This document shows positions 1 to 6,119 of a stretch of DNA of 6,119 nucleotides, piece after piece. The stretch is taken from assembly GCA_003446335.1 (NCBI GenBank), contig DMAZ01000149.1:1-6119 (forward strand). Direction: 5' to 3'. The notes beneath the pieces were generated by a model. It was not told the origin of the DNA and did not search any database. It saw nothing but the letters and a program-made list of their open reading frames with translations. Each line of letters starts with the position of its first letter. Position 1 is the stretch's first letter. Source of the stretch: Lachnospiraceae bacterium. Its GTDB lineage: Bacteria; Bacillota_A; Clostridia; Lachnospirales; Lachnospiraceae. A program made the translations under genes and the position numbers.

Positions 1-77
1 CAGGTGGACTCCAACAGGTAAAATATTCTCGGGAGTCCATGAAGAAATTTGAACAGGTACAGAGGAAAAACACGTGA
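1..77 (+). CDS. C-terminal end of an unidentified upstream gene (partial)
   Basis: The frame beginning at base 3 is open from the left edge for 24 codons and stops at TGA 75-77. The peptide ends in a polar, charged tail (...[11 protein letters not shown]). The stop overlaps the GTG start of ftsH (GTGA, 74-77), the classic arrangement for translational coupling, which is the main reason to believe this frame. The other two forward frames stop at 19-21 and 50-52 with no relation to the ftsH start. Too little protein is present to name a family. In many Firmicutes tilS or hpt precedes ftsH, but nothing here lets me assign either. Confidence 0.5.
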   Translation, partial: GGLQQVKYSRESMKKFEQVQRKNT

Positions 78-1921
78 CGCAGCAGAAACCATCTAGAAGT
101 ATAGTAATATATCTGATTATTATTCTGGCTATGGTGTCAGGCTACTATTATTTTGCCGCCCATATTCAGAGAAGTGAAGCGTATACCTATAAACAATTTA
201 CGGAGGCCTTAAAGGCTGATACCGTAGACAGCGTTAACATCAAGCCGAATGCTCAGGGAACGACAGGCCGGATCATCGTTCACATGAAGGATGGGAGTAC
301 GAAGCATCTGTATGTTACGGATGTTGCAAGGGTCGATGAACTGCTGAATGAATATGAGGGCGTGGAAGTGATCGTAGATGATATTCCATCGGACAGATCC
401 CTCATGAACTCCATTCTTCTTATTGTTGTGGCGGCTGCAATATTCCTGATCTTCTTTACCCTGATGAACAGACAGGGAGGAGGAGCGAATGCACAGATGA
501 TGAATTTCGGCAAGAGCCGTGCCCGCATGTCTACGCCGAAAGATCAGACCGTTACTTTTAAGGATGTTGCCGGTCTGGAAGAAGAAAAACAGGATCTTGA
601 GGAAATTGTGGATTTTCTTCGTGAGCCGGGCAAATACATTACTGTCGGCGCCCGTATTCCGAAAGGAGTTATTCTCGTGGGACCTCCCGGAACAGGCAAG
701 ACGCTGATCGCAAAAGCGGTCGCCGGTGAAGCGGGCGTACCTTTCTTTTCGATTTCCGGTTCGGATTTTGTTGAAATGTTCGTCGGCGTCGGAGCTTCCA
801 GAGTGAGAGATCTTTTCGAGGATGCGAAAAAGAATCATCCCTGTATCGTATTTATCGATGAGATTGATGCGGTCGCGCGCCGAAGAGGCGCGGGACTCGG
901 CGGTGGGCATGATGAGCGCGAGCAGACCCTGAACCAGCTTCTCGTGGAGATGGATGGTTTCGGGGTGAATGAAGGAATCATAGTGCTTGCGGCTACGAAC
1001 AGAGTGGATATCCTTGACCCGGCTATTCTGAGACCGGGCAGGTTTGACCGCAAGGTGGCAGTCGGTCTTCCGGATGTCCGCGGACGTGAAGAAATCCTTC
1101 GCGTTCATGCGCGCAATAAGCCTCTCGGAGACGATGTCGATCTGCTTCAGATCGCTCAGACGACGGCCGGCTTTTCCGGCGCGGATCTTGAGAACCTGCT
1201 GAATGAGGCGGCAATTTATGCTGCCAAAGACGGACGATCCTATATTATTCAGGATGATATCAGACGCGCGTTTGTAAAAGTAGGCATAGGCGCTGAGAAG
1301 AAAAGCAAGGTCATGTCTCAGAAAGATAAGGAGATCACCGCTTATCACGAATCAGGGCACGCGATCCTGTTCCATGTTCTGCCTCATGTGGGACCGGTCT
1401 ATTCTATTTCCATTATTCCTACCGGATTTGGTGCTGCAGGCTACACAATGCCGCTTCCTGAAAAAGATGAAATTTTTAACACAAGAGGAAGAATGCTGGA
1501 AAATATCATTGTGGATCTTGGCGGCAGAGTCGCAGAGGAGCTGGTTTTTGACGATATCACGACCGGCGCTTCACAGGATATTAAGCAGGCAACGGAACTT
1601 GCCCGTTCCATGGTGAAGAAGTACGGTATGTCTGCGAAAATCGGACTGGTTGCTTATGACGACGATTCCAGTGAAGTATTCATCGGCCGTGATTATGAGA
1701 AGACCCGGAGCTACAGCGAACGGACAGCGGACGAGATCGATGAGGAAGTGAAATCTATTATCGATTATTGTTATAAGGAAGCCAGAAGAATCATTAACGA
1801 ATACAGACATGTGCTGGATGCATCCGCCGGACTTCTCCTGGAAAAGGAGAAGATAGGCAGAGAGGAATTCGAAGCACTGTTCGAAGAAGGAGCTGTTTTT
1901 AATGGGGAGAGAACAATCTGA
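74..1921 (+). CDS. ftsH: ATP-dependent zinc metalloprotease FtsH
   Basis: Membrane-anchored AAA+ protease that forms hexamers, extracts and degrades misfolded membrane proteins and short-lived regulators, and contributes to envelope quality control. At 615 aa it has the usual family length. Order of parts: TM1 about residues 10-29; a small extracytoplasmic domain about 31-110; TM2 about 113-131; a Gly-rich linker; then the AAA+ module with Walker A GPPGTGKT (203-210), pore loop FVGVG (F236), Walker B IVFIDEID (D262/E263) and arginine fingers R320 and R323 in the ILRPGRFDR segment. The peptidase domain has the zinc motif HESGH (425-429) and the expected third ligand D502 in [10 protein letters not shown]. 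All key residues are intact, so it should be active. The GTG start at 74 is supported by AGAGG at 61-65 with 8-nt spacing and by overlap with the preceding stop codon. The 3' end overlaps the next gene by 20 bp. Confidence 0.98.
   Translation: MTQQKPSRSIVIYLIIILAMVSGYYYFAAHIQRSEAYTYKQFTEALKADTVDSVNIKPNAQGTTGRIIVHMKDGSTKHLYVTDVARVDELLNEYEGVEVIVDDIPSDRSLMNSILLIVVAAAIFLIFFTLMNRQGGGANAQMMNFGKSRARMSTPKDQTVTFKDVAGLEEEKQDLEEIVDFLREPGKYITVGARIPKGVILVGPPGTGKTLIAKAVAGEAGVPFFSISGSDFVEMFVGVGASRVRDLFEDAKKNHPCIVFIDEIDAVARRRGAGLGGGHDEREQTLNQLLVEMDGFGVNEGIIVLAATNRVDILDPAILRPGRFDRKVAVGLPDVRGREEILRVHARNKPLGDDVDLLQIAQTTAGFSGADLENLLNEAAIYAAKDGRSYIIQDDIRRAFVKVGIGAEKKSKVMSQKDKEITAYHESGHAILFHVLPHVGPVYSISIIPTGFGAAGYTMPLPEKDEIFNTRGRMLENIIVDLGGRVAEELVFDDITTGASQDIKQATELARSMVKKYGMSAKIGLVAYDDDSSEVFIGRDYEKTRSYSERTADEIDEEVKSIIDYCYKEARRIINEYRHVLDASAGLLLEKEKIGREEFEALFEEGAVFNGERTI
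1886..1892 (+). promoter_or_regulatory. Ribosome binding site inside ftsH for the GH13 gene
   Basis: GAAGGAG lies 9 nt before ATG 1902, within the ftsH coding sequence. It selects ATG 1902 over the in-frame ATG at 1935, which has no comparable Shine-Dalgarno at proper distance. The position implies that both proteins are made from one mRNA. Confidence 0.8.
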
Positions 1922-4016
1922 AGAATTCAGGCGCATGAGATATGTTTCCCTTATGCGTCCCATGTTCAGTAAGAGAGCTGTCTTCAGCGATGAAACCAGG
2001 TTTTATCGAAGCCCGATTCAACCGATGCCTTTCGAGGATTGTACAGTACGGATCCGCACGATGAAGAACAATGTAGATGAAGTGTATTTCATCAGCGGTT
2101 CGAAACGTATGCCTATGTCTCTTGCAGAGACCGTCGGCGGTTTTGATTACTATGAAATAACGATTCATCTGACGGACGAAGCAATCCGATATTATTTCGA
2201 ACTTCGGGTCGAATCAATTGTCTGTTATTACAACAAACTGGGCATTACGAGAAATCTTTCCGAGAGGAACTGCTTCCGCATCGTTCCGGGATTCAGGACG
2301 CCGGACTGGTCACATGGCGCTGTCATGTACCAGATCTATACGGACCGTTTTTACAACGGTGATAAGAACAATGATGTCCAGACGAGAGAATATGTCTATA
2401 TTAAGGAATACTCACAGGCTGTTACCGACTGGAACAGACCGCCGGAGAACATGGATGTGAGAAATTTTTACGGCGGCGACCTGGAAGGAATCCGTCAGAA
2501 GCTGGATTATCTGCAGGATCTTGGTGTGGAAGTCCTCTATCTGAACCCGATTTTTGTATCTCCGTCCAATCATAAGTATGACAGTCAGGACTATGATCAC
2601 ATAGATCCGCATCTCGGAAAAATCGTGAAAGACGGCGGTGATCTTCTCATGTGGGATGATCACAACAATCGCAATGCCACCAGGTACATTATACGCACCA
2701 CAGATCCGGATAACCTGAAGGCATCCGATCAGCTTCTGGAGAAACTTTGCGAGGAGATACACGCCCGTGGCATGAAGATCATTCTGGACGGCGTGTTCAA
2801 TCATTGCGGTTCTTTTAACAAATGGCTTGACCGGGAACGGATCTATGAAGAACAGGAGGGGTACGATAAGGGAGCCTATGTCGACCGTAACAGTCCGTAC
2901 CATTCGTTCTTTAAATTTAATAACGAGCATGCATGGCCTTATAATGAATTTTACGATGGCTGGTGGGGACATGAGACACTGCCGAAGCTGAACTATGAAG
3001 AGAGCCAGGAGCTTTTCGATTACATTATGCGCATCGCCAGGAAATGGGTATCTCCGCCGTACAATGTTGACGGCTGGAGACTCGATGTGGCCGCAGATCT
3101 GGGTCATTCACTGGAATATAATCACTTTTTCTGGCGCGAGTTCCGCAAGACCGTAAAGGAAGCGAACCCGAACGCGATCATTATTGCCGAGCACTATGGA
3201 CCTGCCGGAGAGTGGCTTCTTGGAGATCAATGGGATACAGTCATGAATTATGATGCCTTTATGGAGCCTGTATCATGGTTCCTGACCGGTATGGAAAAGC
3301 ACAGTGATGAGTACCGAAAAGATCTGCTCGGCAACGGAGAGTCCTTTGAAAGTGCCATGATTTATCATCTGGCCAGTTTTATGGGGCCTTCGGCGCTCTG
3401 TGCAATGAATGAACTGGATAATCATGACCATTCCAGATTTCTGACAAGAACGAATCACATTGTCGGTAGAGTTGCGGAGTTAGGCTCGGATGCAGCCGGT
3501 CAGAATGTAGTACCTTGTGTGATGCGCGAAGCAATCGTTATTCAGATGACATTTGTCGGCGCTCCGACTATTTATTATGGCGATGAGGCCGGTGTTGTCG
3601 GATTCACCGATCCGGACAACAGACGAACATATCCGTGGGGACATGAAGACCGTGAGATGCTCGAGTTCTACAGAACGGCGATTCATATCCATAACAAATA
3701 TGATACGTTGAAAAACGGATCTCTTAAATTCCTCGGATGCGGATATCAGTTTGTTTCGTATGGTCGTTTTTCTGATAAGGATCAGTTCGTTGTGGTCGTG
3801 AATTCGGGTGATGAACCGATACCCGTAGAGATTCCTGTATGGGAGACCGGTATTACCAGGAATGTCAATACAGATATGACGGAAATCCTCGTTACAGATG
3901 CCGATGGTTTTTCAACGGAACCTAAAAAGAGACTGGTCACAGGAGGAATCCTGACATTGGATCTCAGACCGCATGAAGCGGTGCTTCTTTATCATAAGGG
4001 ATCTGACAAATTATAA
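1902..4016 (+). CDS. GH13 alpha-amylase-family enzyme, neopullulanase/cyclomaltodextrinase-like, cytoplasmic
   Basis: Retaining alpha-glucan hydrolase, 704 aa, with no signal peptide, so it probably cleaves imported maltodextrins, cyclodextrins or pullulan fragments inside the cell. An N-terminal beta domain (about 11-118) resembles the CBM34 domain of neopullulanases. The catalytic barrel starts near D135. Conserved regions are present: DGVFNH (296-301); GWRLD with nucleophile D395 and R393; acid/base E430 in [11 protein letters not shown] (507-509) with the third catalytic Asp D509; and LPKLN (360-364), close to the MPKLN signature of the neopullulanase subgroup (GH13_20 and relatives). A C-terminal beta-sandwich begins near residue 606. 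An unusual segment of about 36 residues (240-275) is inserted between YDHIDPHLG and the helix preceding DGVFNH. The gene overlaps ftsH by 20 bp and is followed by a terminator, so it is the last gene of that operon. The exact substrate cannot be read from sequence. The start could be M12 (1935), but the Shine-Dalgarno favours 1902. Confidence 0.93.
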   Translation: MGREQSEEFRRMRYVSLMRPMFSKRAVFSDETRFYRSPIQPMPFEDCTVRIRTMKNNVDEVYFISGSKRMPMSLAETVGGFDYYEITIHLTDEAIRYYFELRVESIVCYYNKLGITRNLSERNCFRIVPGFRTPDWSHGAVMYQIYTDRFYNGDKNNDVQTREYVYIKEYSQAVTDWNRPPENMDVRNFYGGDLEGIRQKLDYLQDLGVEVLYLNPIFVSPSNHKYDSQDYDHIDPHLGKIVKDGGDLLMWDDHNNRNATRYIIRTTDPDNLKASDQLLEKLCEEIHARGMKIILDGVFNHCGSFNKWLDRERIYEEQEGYDKGAYVDRNSPYHSFFKFNNEHAWPYNEFYDGWWGHETLPKLNYEESQELFDYIMRIARKWVSPPYNVDGWRLDVAADLGHSLEYNHFFWREFRKTVKEANPNAIIIAEHYGPAGEWLLGDQWDTVMNYDAFMEPVSWFLTGMEKHSDEYRKDLLGNGESFESAMIYHLASFMGPSALCAMNELDNHDHSRFLTRTNHIVGRVAELGSDAAGQNVVPCVMREAIVIQMTFVGAPTIYYGDEAGVVGFTDPDNRRTYPWGHEDREMLEFYRTAIHIHNKYDTLKNGSLKFLGCGYQFVSYGRFSDKDQFVVVVNSGDEPIPVEIPVWETGITRNVNTDMTEILVTDADGFSTEPKKRLVTGGILTLDLRPHEAVLLYHKGSDKL

Positions 4017-4027
4017 ATATTCAAGTA

Positions 4028-4077
4028 TTTCCCACATTACGCAGAAAATTCAGAAACGTAATGTGGGGAATTTTTTT
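4028..4077 (+). terminator. Strong intrinsic terminator after the GH13 gene
   Basis: A 14-bp stem pairs TTTCCCACATTACG (4028-4041) with CGTAATGTGGGGAA (4057-4070), with one G-T pair and a 15-nt loop. Seven T residues follow (4071-4077). It begins 11 bp after the stop codon and closes the ftsH-GH13 unit. The left flank lacks a matching A-tract, so it looks one-directional. Confidence 0.93.
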
Positions 4078-4080
4078 ATT

Positions 4081-4250
4081 CTTCATCGCGTAATACTCGT
4101 GATGGGAGTCTACGATACGCGCGCAAAGTGAAATCTGGCTTCATCGTGAGTACAATCTCGCCGGAATACCCCATCATTCGCATGGGAGTGAGAACCGGAT
4201 TTTGTGCGGATTCCCGGGAGAGCCGCAGGGATTTCGGCTCTTTCTTTTTT
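4081..4250 (+). other. Structured intergenic stretch ending in a terminator; possible small RNA or leader
   Basis: No gene is seen here. The forward strand can fold into several local helices. CGCGTA (4087-4092) pairs with TACGCG (4116-4121) and encloses ACTC/GAGT (4095-4098/4106-4109) with a 7-nt loop. CCCAT (4170-4174) pairs with ATGGG (4182-4186) inside CCGG/CCGG (4161-4164/4195-4198). TGCGG (4205-4209) pairs with CCGCA (4223-4227). The stretch ends in an intrinsic terminator. Two short words, CTTCATCG and ATGGGAGT, each occur twice in the same order. I recognise no riboswitch class and no convincing promoter of its own, so it may also be transcribed only by read-through. Confidence 0.35.
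4216..4250 (+). terminator. Second intrinsic terminator, immediately before the padR promoters
   Basis: GGGAGAGCCG (4216-4225) pairs with CGGCTCTTTC (4235-4244), including G-T pairs. The core is GAGCCG/CGGCTC with a 9-nt loop, and the T-rich run TTTCTTTTTT (4241-4250) follows. The left half of the stem also pairs upstream (TGCGG 4205-4209 with CCGCA 4223-4227), so two mutually exclusive folds are possible. It insulates the padR promoters from upstream read-through. Confidence 0.75.
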
Positions 4251-4251
4251 G

Positions 4252-4280
4252 TTGACTTATTGTGTTATGCACATTATAAT
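4252..4280 (+). promoter_or_regulatory. Sigma-A-type promoter P1 for padR
   Basis: -35 TTGACT (4252-4257), 17-bp spacer, -10 TATAAT (4275-4280): five of six and six of six matches to the consensus at ideal spacing. The start of transcription is expected near 4287, giving a leader of about 120 nt. The spacer holds an inverted repeat TGTG-N5-CACA (4261-4273), a possible operator. Confidence 0.8.
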
Positions 4281-4284
4281 ATTT

Positions 4285-4313
4285 TTGGCATTAGACAAAT
4301 ATTAATATATATT
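4285..4313 (+). promoter_or_regulatory. Candidate second promoter P2 for padR
   Basis: TTGGCA (4285-4290), 17-bp spacer, TATATT (4308-4313). The -10 lies within an AT-rich inverted repeat, ATTAATA-N5-TATTAAT (4301-4319). Transcription would start near 4320, just ahead of the palindrome at 4327. It is weaker than P1 and the region is AT-rich, so chance matches are likelier. Confidence 0.45.
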
Positions 4314-4326
4314 ATTAATCAGCTTA

Positions 4327-4339
4327 ATGTGTGACACAT
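4327..4339 (+). promoter_or_regulatory. Candidate PadR operator (ATGTGT-G-ACACAT palindrome)
   Basis: This is a perfect 6-1-6 inverted repeat. PadR-family repressors are known to bind dyads with ATGT/ACAT half-sites, commonly in their own promoter region. Here the dyad lies downstream of both promoters in the padR leader, suited to autorepression. Binding by this particular PadR is an inference. Confidence 0.5.
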
Positions 4340-4367
4340 GGTATCTGACCAATGCGGATACCGGTAT
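4340..4367 (+). repeat. Inverted repeats GGTATC/GATACC and ATACCGGTAT in the padR leader
   Basis: GGTATC (4340-4345) and GATACC (4357-4362) form a 6-bp stem with an 11-nt loop. ATACCGGTAT (4358-4367) is itself a perfect palindrome sharing the right arm. They abut the ATGTGTGACACAT dyad. They could be extra operator half-sites or a leader hairpin. No T-tract follows, so this is not a terminator. Confidence 0.5.
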
Positions 4368-4406
4368 GCTGGGGAGTGTACTTTGTCATAGAGAAGGGGA
4401 GAAAAA

Positions 4407-4775
4407 ATGGGAAGGGAGACTGTGGAAAGTTCTCTGGTCATGGAGATGCGCCGAGGGACGATCGTACTCGTTGTACTATGCTGTCTTGATGACCCTATGT
4501 ATGGCTACAGTCTGGTGGACGAACTGGCACGAAAGGGCGTGCCGGTGGAAGCCAACACGCTTTATCCGCTTTTGCGCAGACTTTCTTCCCAGGGACTCCT
4601 CGATAACAGATGGGATACCAGTAATTCGAAGCCGAGAAAGTATTACGTGATTACGGAGAAGGGCAGAATTCTCAGGGAAGATCTGAAAAAGCAGTGGGAT
4701 ATCATGTCACAGGCTGTAAATTCCATTGTGGGTTATCGAGTGGGGGGGTTAAAAAGTGGTAAGCAGGATAATTGA
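4407..4775 (+). CDS. PadR-family winged-helix transcriptional repressor
   Basis: Small DNA-binding repressor of 122 aa, probably dimeric, of the short PadR-s2/LmrR-like size class. It shows the PadR hallmarks: an N-terminal helix running into VLVVLCCL; YGYSLVDEL (32-40); the recognition-helix segment TLYPLLRRLSSQGLL (51-65); W69; and the wing KPRKYYVITEKG (75-86). A C-terminal helix (about 87-108) serves dimerisation in the family. The start is set by AAGGGGAG (4394-4401) 5 nt before the ATG; M12 and M14 are unsupported alternatives. Its stop overlaps the next gene by 20 bp. In Firmicutes such PadR-HAAS pairs usually control their own operon. Palindromes in the leader fit this. The ligand is unknown. 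Confidence 0.93.
   Translation: MGRETVESSLVMEMRRGTIVLVVLCCLDDPMYGYSLVDELARKGVPVEANTLYPLLRRLSSQGLLDNRWDTSNSKPRKYYVITEKGRILREDLKKQWDIMSQAVNSIVGYRVGGLKSGKQDN
4742..4748 (+). promoter_or_regulatory. G7 run serving as Shine-Dalgarno for the HAAS gene
   Basis: Seven consecutive G within the 3' end of padR lie 7 nt before GTG 4756 and are the only plausible ribosome binding site for it. The start is therefore chosen at 4756 (GTG), where an in-frame TAA at 4750-4752 excludes anything further upstream. Confidence 0.6.
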
Positions 4776-5262
4776 CCAATACGTAGATGATGTTACGCAA
4801 CAGCTTCCTATTGGTGTAAGAAGAACGGTTGAAAGAGATTTAAAAGATATAATATATCAGAAGCTTGATGATTACACGGAGGGTCAGAGGGCGGTCAGCA
4901 GGGATGCGCGGGCTGTGCTGCGCGAGATGGGCAGTCCGGATGAAATTGCTGATTTATATTACATAGAGCTAGCAAAAAGAAAAAAGAAGGAAAAGAAAAA
5001 ACTATTTCAGAACCTTGAAGATACATCCCGGTTAATTTTGGGAGCCGGGGCTCTTTTGATCATACTGGGACTTGTGCTCCTCGTCACGGGTGTGACAAGT
5101 AATGTCATGCCGCTCATGATAGGAGCTGTGCTGGCCCTTGGGGTGATGCTCGTGAAGATTTTCGCACCTGTCATCCTGCAGATCGATGCAGAGAGAAAAA
5201 AGCCGCAGGAGGAGACATCCGCTTCCGGTGAGGAAGATGAAGAATTTTTCTGGCTGTCTTGA
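4756..5262 (+). CDS. HAAS/DUF1700-like domain membrane protein
   Basis: A 168-aa protein that I infer to be the signalling partner or target of the PadR repressor encoded just upstream. Residues 1-72 form an alpha-helical domain with the family pattern: IDQYVDDVTQQLP, then a helix with RTVERDLKDII, then an LREMGSPDEIADLY end (55-68). This pattern is typical of HAAS (HTH-associated alpha-helical signalling)/DUF1700 domains. A very basic linker KRKKKEKKK (74-82) follows, then two hydrophobic segments at about 93-113 and 117-141, and an acidic tail rich in Glu ending FFWLS. By the positive-inside rule both ends should be cytoplasmic. It starts with GTG, overlaps padR by 20 bp, and must be co-transcribed and coupled with it. 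The molecular role of these proteins is poorly defined; ligand sensing or envelope-stress signalling are only possibilities. Confidence 0.82.
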   Translation: MVSRIIDQYVDDVTQQLPIGVRRTVERDLKDIIYQKLDDYTEGQRAVSRDARAVLREMGSPDEIADLYYIELAKRKKKEKKKLFQNLEDTSRLILGAGALLIILGLVLLVTGVTSNVMPLMIGAVLALGVMLVKIFAPVILQIDAERKKPQEETSASGEEDEEFFWLS

Positions 5263-5293
5263 CAAAGTAAAAAAACGTGCGAAAATAGATAAT
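5259..5293 (+). promoter_or_regulatory. Weak candidate promoter for the CobW-type gene
   Basis: A perfect -35 hexamer TTGACA (5259-5264) overlaps the stop codon of the HAAS gene. The best -10 lookalikes are GATAAT (5288-5293, spacer 23, too long) and AATAGA (5284-5289, spacer 19, poor match). The gene could therefore also be expressed by read-through from padR, since no terminator is seen between them. Confidence 0.3.
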
Positions 5294-5347
5294 TGCAAAT
5301 CATGACAGGAATCTTAAGTGAGACGAGGCACTTGCAAATCGTGCCCG
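5293..5347 (+). repeat. Duplicated TTGCAAATC element, second copy in a hairpin loop
   Basis: TTGCAAATC occurs at 5293-5301 and 5332-5340. With its 3' flank the match extends to 16 nt with three mismatches (5293-5308 and 5332-5347), the copies 39 bp apart. Copy two is exactly the loop of a perfect 5-bp hairpin, GGCAC (5327-5331) with GTGCC (5341-5345). The element sits just ahead of the ribosome binding site of the CobW-type gene and may be a tandem regulator site. No regulator is assigned. Confidence 0.55.
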
Positions 5348-5370
5348 GTATAGAAAGGAGTCTTGTATCA

Positions 5371-6119
5371 ATGGCAAAAAACACTGTTAAGATCGCACTG
5401 ATTACTGGTTACCTCGGTGCGGGCAAAACAACACTTTTAAATCATATTCTCAGTAATGACGAAGGAATCCGTGCAGCGGTCATTGTAAATGATATCGGTG
5501 AAGTCAATGTTGACGCTGATCTTATCGCAAGAGGAGGCGTTGTGACCCAGGAGAACAGCAATCTTGTTCCGCTGACCAATGGCTGCATCTGCTGCACATT
5601 GAGAGAGGATCTGGCGTCGCAGCTGAGAGAGTTGGCTATCACAGAAAAGTATGATTATATCATTATCGAGGCTTCCGGTATCTGTGAACCCATTCCGATT
5701 GCTCAGACAATAGCTGATATCTGCGAAGAAAGTACAGAAGACGGTCTCCCGATGACTCTGGATAATATTATCGCAGTTGTCGATTGCGCCCGCATGCATG
5801 ACGAGTTCGAAGATGGCCGCAGCCTTCTTAAAGACACATATGAGGAAGAAGATATCGAAAACCTGCTGATCCAGCAGCTCGAGTTCTGCAATACGGTCCT
5901 CATGAATAAAGTGGATACTGTAGATGAATACCAGCTCGGCGAGCTGAAAGCTATTATCCGAAGCCTGCAGACCAGTGCGGTTATTATAGAGGCAAATTAC
6001 GCCAAGGTCGCTATCGCTGATGTTCTGAACACAGGTCGTTTTGATCTTGAGAAGTCCATGGAATCAGCTGGCTGGATCGAGGCTATCCAGCAGTCGGATG
6101 ATGACGATGATGATGATGA
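5371..6119 (+). CDS. COG0523/CobW-type G3E GTPase, putative metallochaperone (3' truncated by window end)
   Basis: A GTP-hydrolysing protein of the G3E family, whose members deliver metals such as zinc, cobalt or nickel to target proteins. 249 complete codons are visible and the frame is still open at the window edge. The GTPase domain shows Walker A GYLGAGKT (13-20), the IGEVNVD switch segment (42-48), the diagnostic metal-binding motif GCICC (71-75; C72, C74, C75), EASG (100-103) as the Walker B region, and NKVD (179-182) for guanine recognition. The ATG start has AAGGAG (5355-5360) with 10-nt spacing. The visible end is a run of seven Asp (243-249); in this family acidic or His-rich stretches often precede the C-terminal CobW_C domain, which is not seen here. 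Which metal it handles, and whether it serves cobalamin or zinc homeostasis, cannot be decided from the window. Confidence 0.93.
   Translation, partial: MAKNTVKIALITGYLGAGKTTLLNHILSNDEGIRAAVIVNDIGEVNVDADLIARGGVVTQENSNLVPLTNGCICCTLREDLASQLRELAITEKYDYIIIEASGICEPIPIAQTIADICEESTEDGLPMTLDNIIAVVDCARMHDEFEDGRSLLKDTYEEEDIENLLIQQLEFCNTVLMNKVDTVDEYQLGELKAIIRSLQTSAVIIEANYAKVAIADVLNTGRFDLEKSMESAGWIEAIQQSDDDDDDD

Noticed and set aside
209..1348. Long reverse-strand open frame (379 codons) across ftsH
   Set aside because: It lies wholly antisense to an intact, fully motif-bearing ftsH; its translation has no recognisable domain and no ribosome binding site context supports it.
2412..3107. Reverse-strand open frame of 231 codons inside the GH13 gene
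   Set aside because: It is antisense to the catalytic barrel, shows no recognisable family features, and mirrors the codon bias of the sense gene.
4091..4141. Resemblance to a purine riboswitch (TAATAC..., 7-nt loop, GTCTAC junction)
   Set aside because: The outer P1 helix has no 3' partner (CTTCATCG recurs as a direct, not inverted, copy), the P3 arm does not fold, and no purine gene follows.
4128..4334. Forward open frame of 68 codons in the intergenic region
   Set aside because: It runs through the terminator at 4216-4250 and promoter P1, has no Shine-Dalgarno, and has a composition unlike the neighbouring proteins.
4327..4650. Forward open frame of 107 codons overlapping padR
   Set aside because: It is out of frame with the clear PadR protein and begins inside the operator palindrome without a ribosome binding site.
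4742..4758. Programmed frameshift that would fuse PadR to the HAAS protein at the G7/A5 stretch
   Set aside because: A TAA at 4750-4752 in the downstream frame blocks fusion at the G run; ordinary coupling from GTG 4756 explains the overlap.
5349..5354. TATAGA as a -10 box for the CobW-type gene
   Set aside because: No -35 hexamer sits 16-18 bp upstream; the nearby TTGCAA is only 11 bp away, and the box would leave almost no leader before the Shine-Dalgarno.

Overview
The window looks like chromosomal DNA of a Gram-positive anaerobe of the Clostridia, most likely Lachnospiraceae. This rests on strong AGGAG-type ribosome binding sites, GTG starts, short gene overlaps, U-rich intrinsic terminators, and the gene families present. 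It is an inference from style, not a species identification. All genes read left to right, and no mobile element, CRISPR array, tRNA or rRNA is visible.

Region 1 (1-4077) is one transcription unit. It begins with the last codons of an unidentified gene whose stop overlaps the GTG start of ftsH (membrane AAA+ zinc protease). ftsH in turn overlaps by 20 bp a 704-residue cytoplasmic GH13 maltodextrin hydrolase of the neopullulanase/cyclomaltodextrinase type. A strong hairpin with a T-tract closes the unit.

Region 2 (4078-4406) has no gene but is rich in signals. A structured stretch ends in a second intrinsic terminator that has a competing upstream pairing. Directly after it come two tandem sigma-A-like promoters and a cluster of inverted repeats, including an ATGT/ACAT palindrome of the kind PadR repressors bind.

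Region 3 (4407-5262) is a translationally coupled two-gene module: a PadR-type winged-helix repressor, then a small membrane protein with an N-terminal HAAS/DUF1700-like helical domain. The repressor is probably autoregulated through the palindromes ahead of it.

Region 4 (5263-6119) is a 108-bp gap with a duplicated TTGCAAATC element, one copy of which forms a hairpin loop. It is followed by a COG0523/CobW-type G3E GTPase, a putative metallochaperone, whose 3' end runs off the window inside an Asp-repeat tract.

The genes are recognisable housekeeping or accessory families. I see no clearly new system. The items most worth checking are the structured terminator-ended stretch at about 4087-4250, the operator cluster ahead of padR, and the repeat/hairpin element ahead of the CobW-type gene.
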